DNA of 64,000 bases from Ardenticatenaceae bacterium (GTDB lineage Bacteria > Chloroflexota > Anaerolineae > Promineifilales > Promineifilaceae), in NCBI GenBank assembly GCA_020634395.1, contig JACKBU010000004.1, positions 124,001 to 188,000 of the forward strand, written 5' to 3'. Position 1 is the first letter of the stretch. Every line of letters begins with the position of its first letter. The position numbers were made by a program, and so were the translations under genes. Of the stretch, positions 16,305 to 25,471 are shown one piece after another. The notes under the pieces are model-generated. The model made no database searches. It saw only the letters and a program-made list of their open reading frames with translations, and was not told the origin of the DNA.

Positions 16305-18350
16305 TTGATGATGTCTAAATGGTTGGCGGCAGTGGGATTGGTGGGCGTTTTGCTGGTGGCGGCTGCCTTGCGCTGGACCGGTCTGGATTGGGATGGCTAC
16401 AACCATTTCCACCCAGACGAGCGTTATATTCACTGGGTGGCCACGACGATTGAACGGCCGTCTTCCTGGCGCACAGCCTTTGATCCCCACCGGTCCAGCT
16501 TCAACCCCTATTACTGGCCGCCAGACGCTGCCAGCGCAGGCATCGAAGTGCCGCAAGGTGAGCCGCGCAAGTTTGCTTATGGGCATTTACCGCTGTATCT
16601 GGGGGTGGCGGCCACGCGTCTGGCAGAGTGGGCCGGTGGTCGATGGGCTGGCTCGCTGCCGCCCGACTGGCGACTGACCACCGACATCCTCAACGCGGCC
16701 GGCATGGTGGAGTTCCGCCATCTGGCCGCGGTGACGCGGGCGCTGACCGGGCTGGTGGACCTGGGCACAATTTTGTTTGTGTTTTTGTTGGGGCGGCGGG
16801 TATTCGGCACGGCCGTTGGCCTGCTGGCTGCGGCTTTACTGGCCGTTAACGTCATGCACATTCAACTGGCCCACTTTTTCACGGTTGATCCGTATTTGAC
16901 GTTTTTTACAGTGGGGGCCATCTATTTCATAGTGGACTTTGGCATACGGGTTTCAGAATCGCGCCCTTCCCTAAATGCCGGAACGTCTGAACGCCTCAAC
17001 ACCCGGGCAACGCTTTCTTTCGCTCTGGCGGCTGTGTTTGCCGGACTGGCGGTGGGCACAAAGTTTTCCGCGGTGCTTCTGTTTCTGCCGCTGGCAGTGG
17101 CGGCCTGGCTGGTGGTGAGAGAGCGATGGTGGCTCTGGTGGCTGACGGCCGTGCTCGTTGCTTTTCTGGCTTTTTTTCTAACCAATCCATTCGCTGTACT
17201 GGATTGGACGTGTGAACTTATTACCGAGGCTGTGCCGCTGGGGCCAGTGACCATCCCTGCCATCAACTGGGGCAACTGCTATCTGGACAATATCACAACC
17301 CAAAGCGTGATGGTTAACGGCGGCGGCAACATCCCCTTCACCCGCCAGTATGCAGGCACGCTCCCTTACCTGTATCCCGTCGAAATGCAGTTGAAGTGGG
17401 GGATGGGCTGGCTGCTGGGTCTGGCGGCGTTTATTGGCTTTGGTTGGGCGGTGTGGGAATTTATCAGGAGATTGGAGATAAGAGATTGGCGCTTTTGGCG
17501 GCGCACCAATCGCCAACTGCCAGTTGCCAGTTTTCTCCTTCTTTCCTGGGCTGTGCCTTTCTTTCTCGTGACGGGCAGCTTTTTTGTGAAGTTTATGCGC
17601 TACTTGCAGCCGCTGACGCCATTTTTAATGATTTTTGCGGCGGCGCTGTTGTGGCGGATCAGGCAGCGGTGGCTGCGCTGGCTGATGGTGGGCATCGTGT
17701 TGGGCGGCACGGCCGTTTACGCATTCGCCTTTGTTAACATATACAGCGTGCCACACCCCTGGGTCACCGCCTCGGAGTGGATTTATGCCAACGTAGAACC
17801 GGGGGAACTCATTTTAAGCGAGCAGTGGGATGATGCGCTGCCGGCCTCGTTGATTGTGGACGGCAAGGCGCGTCTGCGGGCGGAGTACGAGAACGCCGAA
17901 TTGACGTGGCTGACAGGTGTAGGAGAGAACGACGGTACGGCCAAACTGGCCGGCAACCTGGATTTGCTGGCCCAGGCTGACTACGTGACGCTGGTAAGCA
18001 ACAGGGTGTATGGCGTGGTGCCGCGCCTGCCAGCGGAATACCCGCTGTCCAGTCAGTATCACCAGCTTTTGCTAGACGGCCGTCTGGGATACGAGCTGGT
18101 GTCGGTAAACGGCCGTTACCCGCACCTCTTCTCAATTTTCTACCGGCCCGATACGTTCCGCTGGCCGGGGCTGACGCCGCCGGAAGGCGTGGAGCGTTAC
18201 CTGGCGGCAGAGATGCCGGGGCTGAACGGTGGCCGGGCAGATGAGAGCTTTGTGGTCTACGACCAGCCGCTGACGATGATTTTTAAGAACAACAGCCGTC
18301 TATCGGCGGCCGAGATGGAGCGGTTGTTTACAGTACCGCCGACAGAGTAA
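16305..18350 (+). CDS. GT39/ArnT-like integral membrane glycosyltransferase
   Basis: A 681-residue multi-pass protein. The first external loop carries NHFHPDERYIHWVATTI, with the Asp-Glu pair that acts in GT-C transferases using polyprenyl-phosphate sugars. About ten membrane helices follow up to residue 470, then an external domain (LSEQWDDALPASLIVDGKAR, YVTLVSNRVYGVVPRLPAEY). It likely moves a sugar from a lipid donor to a protein or glycan outside the cell. Two wordy repeats are translated in loops: DFGIRVSESRPSLNAGTSER at about 16934-16993 and RLEIRDWRFWRRTNRQLPVA at about 17465-17535. The start may be any of the Met codons at 16305, 16308 and 16311. Confidence 0.83.
   Translation: MMMSKWLAAVGLVGVLLVAAALRWTGLDWDGYNHFHPDERYIHWVATTIERPSSWRTAFDPHRSSFNPYYWPPDAASAGIEVPQGEPRKFAYGHLPLYLGVAATRLAEWAGGRWAGSLPPDWRLTTDILNAAGMVEFRHLAAVTRALTGLVDLGTILFVFLLGRRVFGTAVGLLAAALLAVNVMHIQLAHFFTVDPYLTFFTVGAIYFIVDFGIRVSESRPSLNAGTSERLNTRATLSFALAAVFAGLAVGTKFSAVLLFLPLAVAAWLVVRERWWLWWLTAVLVAFLAFFLTNPFAVLDWTCELITEAVPLGPVTIPAINWGNCYLDNITTQSVMVNGGGNIPFTRQYAGTLPYLYPVEMQLKWGMGWLLGLAAFIGFGWAVWEFIRRLEIRDWRFWRRTNRQLPVASFLLLSWAVPFFLVTGSFFVKFMRYLQPLTPFLMIFAAALLWRIRQRWLRWLMVGIVLGGTAVYAFAFVNIYSVPHPWVTASEWIYANVEPGELILSEQWDDALPASLIVDGKARLRAEYENAELTWLTGVGENDGTAKLAGNLDLLAQADYVTLVSNRVYGVVPRLPAEYPLSSQYHQLLLDGRLGYELVSVNGRYPHLFSIFYRPDTFRWPGLTPPEGVERYLAAEMPGLNGGRADESFVVYDQPLTMIFKNNSRLSAAEMERLFTVPPTE
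16931..17006. repeat. In-frame wordy repeat in the GT39-like gene
   Basis: GACTTTGGCATACGGGTTTCAG plus CTGAACGCCTCAACACCCGG encode DFGIRVSES and LNAGTSERLNTRA in a loop. They resemble the DFGFRISES tract at 7667 and the CACCTGAACACC words at 44085. Confidence 0.6.
17462..17535. repeat. In-frame inverted repeat (GGAGATTGGAGAT)
   Basis: GGAGATTGGAGATAAGAG and GCGCACCAATCGCCAACTGC form an imperfect foldback, translated as RLEIRDWRFW in a cytosolic-type loop. It shares the words of the GGAGACTGG family. Confidence 0.6.
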
Positions 18351-18519
18351 GGATCGCACGCGGCTCTTTCAACTTTGCCATAAGCCACAAAGCCTGCCAG
18401 ACTTTGTTAGTTTGTTATAATCAAGCCGCAATTTCCTGGAAAAGAGGCTGACTATTACCAATCCACAATCTGCCATCCGCAACCCAAAATATCTCTACCT
18501 GACGGTTTTTATTGCCGGC

Positions 18520-20031
18520 ATGTCTACTTTGGCCGTGGAATTTACCACCAGCCGCATGCTGCAAACCGTCTATGGCACGTCTAACCTGGTGTGGGCCAAC
18601 GTGATTGGGCTGGTGCTGCTGTTTCTGACGCTGGGTTATTTCATCGGCGGGCGCTGGGCGGATAAACGGCCGTTTCCGGCCACCTTTTATGCTCTTGTCA
18701 GCGCCGCTGGCCTGGCCGGTGTTTTCTTCTTGCTGCTCACCAGCGTCATCCTCAAGACGGCCGCGGCAGCCATGGCGGCCATCAACGTCGGTGCGCTGCT
18801 GAGTTCGTTTGTGGGCGTGCTGCTGGCTCTGGCAGTGCCCGTCACCCTGTTGGGCTGCATTTCGCCCTTCGCCATTCGCCTGGCGGTGCAGGATGTAGGC
18901 GAGGCCGGTCGCGTCAGCGGGCGCATCTATGCCATCTCCACCTGGGGCAGCCTGCTGGGCACGTATCTGCCCGTGCTGGTGACAATTCCCCTGGCCGGTT
19001 CGCGGGTAACGGCCGTGCTCTTTGGCAGCCTCCTCTTTCTGGTGGGGGTGATCGGCTTGTGGCAGACCAACCGGCAAAAAGGCGTGCTGGGCGTCGTCGC
19101 CGGGCTGCTGCTGCTGCCCGTGGTGCTGTTGTGGACCCAGGGCGGTATCAAAGCCTACGACGGCCAGCTATTCGAGACCGAGTCGGCCTACAACTACGTG
19201 CAGGTAGTGCGCCAGGGCGACTGTAACTACCTGCTGCTGAATGAAGGGCAGGCCTACCATTCTTTTTACTGCGACGGCGGCGCCGTGCCGTACGTTTCTG
19301 TGTGGAGCATGATGCTGGCCGCTCCCTACTTTAATCAGGGTCCGGTGCAGGTAGACAAGGCGGCGGTGATTGGGCTGGCGGCCGGCACCATTCCCAAGCA
19401 GCTTACGCGCGTGTTTGGTCCCATCCCGATAGTTGGCATAGAACTGGATCCAGCTATTGTGCAGGCAGGACGAGATTATTTTGCGATGACCGAGCCGAAC
19501 TTGCAGGTGATTGTGGGTGACGGCCGTTATCAGCTTAACCAGCTCAACGAAACCTACGACCTGATCACCATCGACGCCTACAAAGTGCCCTACATCCCCT
19601 GGCACCTGACCACGCGCGAATTTTTCCACGAAGTGCAGGCGCATCTCAGCCCGACCGGTGTGGTGGCCGTCAATGTAGGCCGCGCGCCGCAGGATCGCTC
19701 GTTGGTGGAGGCGATGACAGCCACTTTGCTGACTGTTTTCCCTTCCGTGCACGCCATCGACGTGCCCGGCGCCCTGAATACCATCCTCGTAGCCACCATG
19801 CAGCCCACTGCGCCGGAAAACGCAGCGGTCAATCTGGCCCAACTGGCTGCCAATGCGGACCCACTGCTGCGGGCGACGTTGGAAACGGCCGTTTCCAACC
19901 TCGCCCCCAACAAGCCTTCGGCCGTTGTCTTTACCGACGAGCGTGCCCCGGTGGAGACTATCGTTGATTCCCTGGTGCTGCGCTACTTGCTGCAAGAAGG
20001 CCCGGCCGGTCTGCCGGGGCTGGGCGGGTGA
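18520..20031 (+). CDS. Fused membrane / spermidine-synthase-like methyltransferase-fold protein
   Basis: At least 503 residues. The N-terminal half has about seven membrane helices (LLFLTLGYFIGGRWADKRPF, ISTWGSLLGTYLPVLVTIPL). The C-terminal half is a spermidine-synthase fold (VIGLAAGTIPKQLTRVFGPI, IVGIELDPAIVQAGRDYFAM, YDLITIDAYKVPYIPWHLTT). The ID in place of the usual polyamine-synthase residues leaves the substrate open. The frame continues upstream to 18421 with no ATG, and YLYLTVFIAG before Met1 completes the first membrane helix. A non-ATG start near 18448-18454 is therefore likely. That upstream part is made of AATCCACAATCTGCC words related to the other repeats. Confidence 0.78.
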   Translation: MSTLAVEFTTSRMLQTVYGTSNLVWANVIGLVLLFLTLGYFIGGRWADKRPFPATFYALVSAAGLAGVFFLLLTSVILKTAAAAMAAINVGALLSSFVGVLLALAVPVTLLGCISPFAIRLAVQDVGEAGRVSGRIYAISTWGSLLGTYLPVLVTIPLAGSRVTAVLFGSLLFLVGVIGLWQTNRQKGVLGVVAGLLLLPVVLLWTQGGIKAYDGQLFETESAYNYVQVVRQGDCNYLLLNEGQAYHSFYCDGGAVPYVSVWSMMLAAPYFNQGPVQVDKAAVIGLAAGTIPKQLTRVFGPIPIVGIELDPAIVQAGRDYFAMTEPNLQVIVGDGRYQLNQLNETYDLITIDAYKVPYIPWHLTTREFFHEVQAHLSPTGVVAVNVGRAPQDRSLVEAMTATLLTVFPSVHAIDVPGALNTILVATMQPTAPENAAVNLAQLAANADPLLRATLETAVSNLAPNKPSAVVFTDERAPVETIVDSLVLRYLLQEGPAGLPGLGG

Positions 20032-20049
20032 AGCGGTTAAAAGGTGACC

Positions 20050-20114
20050 AGGTGACAAAGAAACTACAAGACTACAAGACGATAAGACTACAACACTACA
20101 CTACGAGACGATAA
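20050..20114. repeat. ACTACAAGAC direct-repeat tract
   Basis: AAACTACAAGACTACAAGACGATAAGAC continues with CACTACACTACGAGACGATA, filling the 87-base gap before the DUF1461 gene. It belongs to the same style of low-complexity gene-edge tracts. Confidence 0.6.
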
Positions 20115-20118
20115 ACCT

Positions 20119-20814
20119 ATGAACAATACCCTTTCAACTGTTATTCGCTGGCTGGTGGTGGTGGCCACACCATTTTTGCTCACCGTGCTGACCGTGCGGG
20201 TGTTGATTAGCTGGAACAGCCCCAGCTATCCGGCGTGGGAATACGGCCGTATCGCCCCCGACCGCTTCGGCTTTACCCCGGCCGAGCGGCTGGAACTGGC
20301 CCAAGCGACGCTGGACTATCTGCAGCGGCCGGAATCGGCGCCGGAGGTGATCTACCTGCTGGAAGATCTGCGTATTCCAGGCACCGATCAACCTCTGTAC
20401 AACCAGGCCGAAATTGGCCACATGTTGGACGTGAAGATTGTGGCCGATGCCTTTAAAACGGCCATGTGGGTGCTGCTGATCGTCGTGGTGGGCGGGCTGC
20501 TGTTTCTGTTTGCCCGGCCGGAGACGCGCTTTTTGGGCGCGAAGGCGCTGTTCCAGGGCGGGGTGTTCACGGAAACGGCCGTCGTTGTGGTTATGGTTTT
20601 CATTGGTCTTGCCTGGAGCACCTTTTTTACGCTCTTCCACGATATTTTCTTTGCGCCCGGTACCTGGACGTTTTTGTATACCGATTCCCTCATTCGCCTG
20701 TTTCCCGAGCAGTTCTGGTTTGATTTTGCCCTTTTATGGACGGGCAGCATTTTGCTGTTGGGGGCTGTTTTTATAGGTGTGGGATACTGGTTGATGAAAA
20801 GGTTGGCTGTCTGA
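20119..20814 (+). CDS. DUF1461 (TIGR01906-like) integral membrane protein
   Basis: A 231-residue membrane protein with four to five helices. The external segment after helix 1 has the family pattern DRFGFTPAERLELAQATLDY, LEDLRIPGTDQPLYNQAEIGHM and MLDVKIVADAF. C-terminal helices follow, with TLFHDIFFAPGTWTF between them. Function is unknown; relatives occur in Gram-positives and Chloroflexota. The stop overlaps the next start as TGATG, so translation of the PHP gene is probably coupled. Confidence 0.85.
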   Translation: MNNTLSTVIRWLVVVATPFLLTVLTVRVLISWNSPSYPAWEYGRIAPDRFGFTPAERLELAQATLDYLQRPESAPEVIYLLEDLRIPGTDQPLYNQAEIGHMLDVKIVADAFKTAMWVLLIVVVGGLLFLFARPETRFLGAKALFQGGVFTETAVVVVMVFIGLAWSTFFTLFHDIFFAPGTWTFLYTDSLIRLFPEQFWFDFALLWTGSILLLGAVFIGVGYWLMKRLAV

Positions 20815-21728
20815 TGGCCGTGGCCTACAGCGCTGATTTGCATAATCACACAATCGCCTCGGATGGCGAGTACACGCCCACCGAACTGGTGCAGGCCGCC
20901 AGAGAGTTGGGCCTAACGGCCGTTGGCGTCACCGACCACGACACGCTAGGGGGGCTGGATGAGGCGCTGGCTGCCGGGCAGGCGCTGGGCATCCAGGTTG
21001 TGCCGGGAGTGGAAGTGTCGCTGCGGTTCAGACGGCCGTATTTCACCGGCACGCTCCATTACCTGCTTTACATCCCCTACGCCCTGCTGCCCGATCCGGC
21101 CTTTAACGAGATGGCTGCAGAGATATTTAGCCAGGGGCGCGGCGCGGGGCTGGTGCGGGCGCGCGTGGCGGCCATCAACGAGGCGTTTGGCCCGCAGGGG
21201 GAGACCCCGCTCCTCAAACAAGAACTCACGGCGGCGGAGATTGAAGCGCTGGCTCCCAACGTCACGCGCCGTCACTTTGCCCTGGCGCTCAAAGAAAACC
21301 ACGGTCTGAACCACGAACAGGTGAATCAACTCATCGGCAACGAGAGCCGGGCTTATGTGCCGTCGGGCATTGATCCGGCGCAGCTGACGCCGCTGCTGCA
21401 TCGCTATCCGCAGCTTGTGCGCGTCTTTGCTCACCCGGCGGCCGGTTCGTATCCGGGCGAAAGCCTTTACAACGAAGTGTTGCCGCCGCTGGAGGTGGTA
21501 GAAAAGTTGCTGCCGGAATTTCTGGATGAGGCGCTTTTAGGATTGGATGGCCTGGAGGTGCAGTATCCGGGGCATATCCTGGCGCATCGGGCGCTGCTGG
21601 CCGAATGGGCGCAGCGTTACGGCTTGTTGATGACGGGTGGATCGGACTGCCATGATCGGGTGGAACGGCCGTTAGGGGTAGCCGGCATTTCCGCGGACGA
21701 ATGCGCTGCGCTTTTGGCGCGCTTATAA
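20814..21728 (+). CDS. PHP-domain phosphoesterase (RNase AM/YciV-like)
   Basis: A 304-residue metal-dependent PHP protein. The metal-binding motifs are DLHNHTIASDGEYTP near the N-terminus, GVTDHDT, PGVEVS, and towards the end RVFAHPA and GGSDCHD. Relatives remove phosphate from 3',5'-bisphosphonucleotides or trim RNA 5' ends. ATG 20814 is chosen because it overlaps the upstream stop and starts one strand before DLHNH; the frame is open back to 20736 but overlaps the DUF1461 gene. A loop (YSADLHNH to TGTLHYLLYIPYAL) is longer than in the minimal family. Confidence 0.88.
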   Translation: MAVAYSADLHNHTIASDGEYTPTELVQAARELGLTAVGVTDHDTLGGLDEALAAGQALGIQVVPGVEVSLRFRRPYFTGTLHYLLYIPYALLPDPAFNEMAAEIFSQGRGAGLVRARVAAINEAFGPQGETPLLKQELTAAEIEALAPNVTRRHFALALKENHGLNHEQVNQLIGNESRAYVPSGIDPAQLTPLLHRYPQLVRVFAHPAAGSYPGESLYNEVLPPLEVVEKLLPEFLDEALLGLDGLEVQYPGHILAHRALLAEWAQRYGLLMTGGSDCHDRVERPLGVAGISADECAALLARL

Positions 21729-22040
21729 ATAATCGACAGGGCAGTATTTATTCACTTCGTAAGTTTAGCGAACATAATAAGGAATTAGAACCCATTGGCT
21801 GTCCTCAGTAGATCGTTTAACGACGAAAGATACCAATTATGCGAAGAATGGTCCTGATTCGTGTAACTTGTATCTGTAGATGGAAATTACTGAAACCCTA
21901 TTTCATTGCGGAATGAAGAAACGTGCTGCTAAAATGGAGCGTGACCGTTAACTTCCGTAAAATCAGCCGTGCCCAGCACGACGATAAAATGTGTGAGAGC
22001 GTTGTGGCCAGCGCTCACCTCTCATCAGGAGACCAGAGGT
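21729..22040. other. Intergenic region with a candidate promoter
   Basis: AT-rich relative to the surroundings and without ACGGCCGT. It holds TTGCGG (21906-21911), an 18-base spacer and TAAAAT (21930-21935), a possible plus-strand promoter. A small hairpin GAGCG...CGCTC lies near 22000-22020. No ORF is supported. Confidence 0.4.
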
Positions 22041-22574
22041 ATGCCTGAAGCAAAGACCAAATACGATGAAATTTGTCTGGCTTATAGAAAGTCCAGAAAG
22101 ACATTCCTGGACTACGAATACTTATGCCAGGTTTTTGCCCGCGACCTGGTCGACGGCATGATTGAATACTTTGATTGGCCGCAAGACCAGGAAATTACCT
22201 ACATTCCCCTCGGCGAGGAGTTGGATCCCAATAATCGTTTTTATGCGTTGTCCGGCGCGATGCAGATGGATGACGAATCATTCTGGCATTTTGGTCTAGA
22301 GTTAACCGTGCAGGAACCGGGTGGCTCGTATCCTCTGCCTTTTTTGATGAGCTTTTTTATTAAAAAAGTTGGCCCTCATTTTATTGTTAAGCTCGGACCA
22401 CAAGGAAAAGAAATCAGGATTCACGAAGATCGGCGGGGGGATTTGACACCTTTTTACGATGCCGTGTTTGTACAGATCATGAGCTTTTTCGCCCGCCAAT
22501 ACCAGGACGCTGTTACCAAAGGGCTGAAAGAACCAGGTTTTATCATGCTCTCGCCGACGGCCGATAATCTTTAG
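22041..22574 (+). CDS. Hypothetical protein
   Basis: A 177-residue soluble acidic protein that I cannot place in a family. The start is ATG 22041 with AGAGG upstream; the frame is open back to 21969, but that part lacks coding character. Notable stretches are DYEYLCQVFARDLVDGMIEY, YIPLGEELDPNNRFYALSGA and YPLPFLMSFFIKKVGPHFIV. Alternating strands and a C-terminal helix suggest a compact alpha/beta domain. It stands alone, 26 bases before the rRNA/tRNA methyltransferase gene. It is AT-richer than its neighbours and nearly free of ACGGCCGT. Confidence 0.55.
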   Translation: MPEAKTKYDEICLAYRKSRKTFLDYEYLCQVFARDLVDGMIEYFDWPQDQEITYIPLGEELDPNNRFYALSGAMQMDDESFWHFGLELTVQEPGGSYPLPFLMSFFIKKVGPHFIVKLGPQGKEIRIHEDRRGDLTPFYDAVFVQIMSFFARQYQDAVTKGLKEPGFIMLSPTADNL

Positions 22575-22600
22575 TTTTTTCGTGATTCCAACCTGCATCC

Positions 22601-23437
22601 ATGCCTGTTCAGATTAGTAGTTTACAAAATCCGCGTATTAAGCAGACGGTTAAACTGAACAACCGCCGGCAGCGCGATCAGCAAAAACGTACCCTGGTGG
22701 AGGGGATTCGTGAGGTGCAACAGGCGTTATCTGCTGAGCTGACGCCGTATGAAGCTTTTGTCTGCCCGCCTTTGCTGACGGACAGCGCGGCGGAAACGGC
22801 CGTTTCCCGTCTGACAGAACTCGCCCAACAGGGCAAGACAGACCTGTATGAAGTCACGCCGGCCGTCTTTGAAAAAATTGCCTATCGCGGCGCCAGCGGC
22901 GGCATTTTGCTGGTCATCCCGTATTTGCAGCACACTCTGACCAATTTGCCGTTGGGACAGCCGCCATTTCTGGTGGTGGTGGAGGCGGCAGAAAAACCGG
23001 GCAACCTGGGGGCAATTTTGCGTACGGCTGACGCGGCAGGCGTGGATGGCCTGATTGTGTGCGGCACGGATGAGGATACTGGCACGGACATTCACAACCC
23101 CAATGTCATTCGGGCCAGTTTGGGCGCCTTGTTTACGGTACCAACTGTGACGGCCGAAAACGGCCGTGTCCTGGAGTGGCTGCAGGCCCACAACATCCAG
23201 ATTGTGGCCACCACGCCGGATGCGGAGACAGTGTATACGGCCGTAGACATGACCGGGCCAACGGCCGTCGTATTAGGCAGCGAATCCCGCGGCTTAAGCC
23301 AAGACTGGCTAAACGCAGCCCACAAACAGGTTGTTATTCCCATGCGCGGACTGGTAGACAGTCTGAATTTATCTGTCGCCACGGCCCTGCTCCTATATGA
23401 AGTTTTGCGTCAACGAAGCTGTTCTTCCCACTCATAA
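22601..23437 (+). CDS. TrmH/SpoU-family RNA 2'-O-methyltransferase
   Basis: A 278-residue SPOUT enzyme using S-adenosylmethionine to methylate ribose 2'-OH in rRNA or tRNA. The N-terminal L30e-like substrate domain (residues 1-100) contains NPRIKQTVKLNNRRQRDQQK. The SPOUT motifs are: motif 1, KPGNLGAILRTADAAGVDGL, with the catalytic-type Asn and Arg; motif 2, VVLGSESRGLSQDW; motif 3, IPMRGLVDSLNLSVATALLL, which forms the knot. It most resembles the RlmB/AviRb/TsnR branch, so 23S rRNA is a reasonable target. Confidence 0.9.
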   Translation: MPVQISSLQNPRIKQTVKLNNRRQRDQQKRTLVEGIREVQQALSAELTPYEAFVCPPLLTDSAAETAVSRLTELAQQGKTDLYEVTPAVFEKIAYRGASGGILLVIPYLQHTLTNLPLGQPPFLVVVEAAEKPGNLGAILRTADAAGVDGLIVCGTDEDTGTDIHNPNVIRASLGALFTVPTVTAENGRVLEWLQAHNIQIVATTPDAETVYTAVDMTGPTAVVLGSESRGLSQDWLNAAHKQVVIPMRGLVDSLNLSVATALLLYEVLRQRSCSSHS

Positions 23438-23494
23438 GCTCGTGTTCGTCCAAAATTTCACGTTTTCACAAAGGCCAACCATTAGGAAGCCATT

Positions 23495-24241
23495 ATGCGA
23501 ATAGCCTTAATTTCAGATATACATGGCAATCTTGTTTCTTTGGAAGCCGTCCTTAACGATATTGCGCAAGAACAGGTTGACCAGATCGTTTGCCTGGGAG
23601 ACGTGGCCACTCTCGGGCCTAAACCGCGTGAAGTTTTGCAGCGTGTCGAAGATCTCAACTGCCCCTGCGTGGTCGGCAATCACGATCAATTTTTGCTTGA
23701 GCCAGATATCCTGCGCGATTACATGGATGCTCCCTGGTTTGCCGAATCCATAGCCTGGTGTGTAGAACAGCTCGATGAGGCCGACTTTAAATTCCTGCGT
23801 TCCTTCCAACCCCTGCTAGAAATTCCACTCGACGCGGACCACAATCTCCTCTGCTTTCACGGTTCCCCTAAATCCAATACCGACATCATCCTGGCTATGA
23901 CCCCGCCTACCAATGTGGACGAACTGCTGGGCGGTTACAAGGCGACGATCATGGCGGGCGGCCACACCCACATGCAAATGATGCGCCAGCACAAAGGCAT
24001 TATGCTCATCAACACCGGCAGCGTGGGGATGCCCTTTGAGCAGGCGCTTTTTGTCCACGCGCCGCGCTACCTGCCCTGGGCTGAATACGCCATCGTCAAC
24101 TTTGTACGCGGTGTCGTAAGCGTCGATTTGCGCCGTGTCCCAGTCGACGTAGAACTGGTGCGTGAGACCGCTGCGGGCAGTGCTTTTCCAGACGCCTTAG
24201 CTTGGAGTAAAAACTGGCTCTTGCCTTCTGATATGCTTTAA
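23495..24241 (+). CDS. Metallophosphoesterase (YfcE/MJ0936-like)
   Basis: A 248-residue calcineurin-like phosphoesterase. The dinuclear metal motifs are in order: ALISDIHGN (D-x-H), IVCLGDVATLG (GD), CVVGNHDQF (GNHD), LLCFHGSP (H), MAGGHTHMQM (GHTH). INTGSVGMPF is the typical closing motif. The substrate is unknown and may be cyclic nucleotide or other phosphodiesters. AGGAAG precedes ATG 23495. It is followed by the malate dehydrogenase gene under its own promoter. Confidence 0.88.
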   Translation: MRIALISDIHGNLVSLEAVLNDIAQEQVDQIVCLGDVATLGPKPREVLQRVEDLNCPCVVGNHDQFLLEPDILRDYMDAPWFAESIAWCVEQLDEADFKFLRSFQPLLEIPLDADHNLLCFHGSPKSNTDIILAMTPPTNVDELLGGYKATIMAGGHTHMQMMRQHKGIMLINTGSVGMPFEQALFVHAPRYLPWAEYAIVNFVRGVVSVDLRRVPVDVELVRETAAGSAFPDALAWSKNWLLPSDML

Positions 24242-24260
24242 AGCCAAAAAGAACCCTGGG

Positions 24261-24288
24261 TTGCGAGTTTAACTCGTTTGGCGATAAT
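24261..24288 (+). promoter_or_regulatory. Candidate promoter of mdh
   Basis: TTGCGA (24261-24266), a 16-base spacer and GATAAT (24283-24288). The spacer holds the small dyad GAGTTTAACTC. Confidence 0.5.
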
Positions 24289-24383
24289 TAACGTGTAATC
24301 CCATACGCGTGGGGCAACTCTGCCCACACAATTTCCTACAATGGGGTCGGGACCCCAGAACCATTAACAACAGGAGTGATGAC

Positions 24384-25367
24384 ATGTCAAAACGATTGGT
24401 TAAAGTTGCGGTGACCGGCGCAGCTGGTCAGATAGGCTATTCTATTTTACCCAGGCTCGCCTCTGGCGAAATTTTTGGAAATGACACCCGTGTTGCTCTT
24501 CATTTGCTGGAAATAACCCCGGCGTTAGGTGCTTTGGAAGGGGTGGTAATGGAAATGAACGACTGCGCCTTTCCCCTGTTGGATAACATGGTAGTAACAG
24601 ATGATCCGAACGTGGCGTTTGAGGGCGTAAACTGGGCGCTGTTGATCGGATCTAAGCCCCGCGGAAAGGGTATGGAGCGTGGTGATTTGCTGAAAGAAAA
24701 TGGTCCGATTTTTGTGGGCCAGGGCCAGGCTTTGCAGCGCGCTGCCTCGGACGTTCGTGTTTTGGTGGTGGGAAACCCGGCGAACACCAATTGCCTCATT
24801 GCCATGAACAACGCTAAAGATGTGCCGAACTCTCGTTTTGCAGCGCTCACGCGACTGGATCAGAATCGTGCTTATGCTCAGCTGGCGGAGAAGGCTGGTG
24901 TGACGGTCAACGATGTGAGTAACGTGACGATTTGGGGCAATCACAGCGCAACCCAGTATCCGGATGCGGAGAATGCCAAGATTAACGGCCGTCCCGCCAT
25001 GGAAGTCATCACCGACCACGATTGGCTGCGCGGCGATTTTATCAGCGTGGTGCAAAAGCGCGGCGCAGCTATCATTGCCGCGCGCGGCAAATCGTCGGCC
25101 CTCTCGGCGGCCAATGCGGCGCTGGACCACGTGAAGAGCTTCGAGCAAAAGACACCGGAAGGCCACTGGTTCTCGGCGGCCGTGCCCTCCGATGGCAGCT
25201 ACGGCATCGACGAGGGCCTGATCTTCTCCTTCCCCGTCCAGAGCGATGGGCAGGGCGGCTGGTCTATTGTGCAGGGTTTGCCCTGGAGCGATTTTGCCAA
25301 GGCTAAAATCCAGGCCACCCTGGATGAACTGCGCGAGGAGAGAGACGTCGTCGCCGATATGCTGTAA
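24384..25367 (+). CDS. mdh: Malate dehydrogenase
   Basis: A 327-residue NAD(P)-dependent malate dehydrogenase, interconverting malate and oxaloacetate in the TCA cycle. ATG 24384 has CAGGAGTG upstream; the open frame from 24309 is not needed. The nucleotide-binding motif is VTGAAGQIGYSIL. Other motifs are GVVMEMNDCAFPLL, VLVVGNPANTNCLIAM, RLDQNRA (substrate Arg) and WGNHSATQYPD with the catalytic His. The sequence belongs to the dimeric cytosolic/NADP-chloroplast-like branch rather than the LDH-like tetramers. It is followed by two terminators. Confidence 0.95.
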   Translation: MSKRLVKVAVTGAAGQIGYSILPRLASGEIFGNDTRVALHLLEITPALGALEGVVMEMNDCAFPLLDNMVVTDDPNVAFEGVNWALLIGSKPRGKGMERGDLLKENGPIFVGQGQALQRAASDVRVLVVGNPANTNCLIAMNNAKDVPNSRFAALTRLDQNRAYAQLAEKAGVTVNDVSNVTIWGNHSATQYPDAENAKINGRPAMEVITDHDWLRGDFISVVQKRGAAIIAARGKSSALSAANAALDHVKSFEQKTPEGHWFSAAVPSDGSYGIDEGLIFSFPVQSDGQGGWSIVQGLPWSDFAKAKIQATLDELREERDVVADML

Positions 25368-25403
25368 AAACCGTCTGGTTAGACAGCAGGTGCCTGGAAG
25401 ATC

Positions 25404-25429
25404 ACAGGGGACACGTATGTGTCCCCTGT
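25404..25429. terminator. Hairpin after mdh
   Basis: ACAGGGGACAC, GTAT loop, GTGTCCCCTGT. The 11-base stem is followed by only a weak T stretch. Confidence 0.55.
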
Positions 25430-25444
25430 TTGCCTTTAAACCAC

Positions 25445-25471
25445 AAAAAGCCTTGCTTAGCAAGGCTTTTT
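25445..25471. terminator. Strong bidirectional terminator
   Basis: AAAAAGCCTTGC, TTA loop, GCAAGGCTTTTT: a 12-base stem with A-run and T-run. A purine-only tract (about 25472-25508, GAGGAGAAGAAGGAG words) follows directly. Confidence 0.85.
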
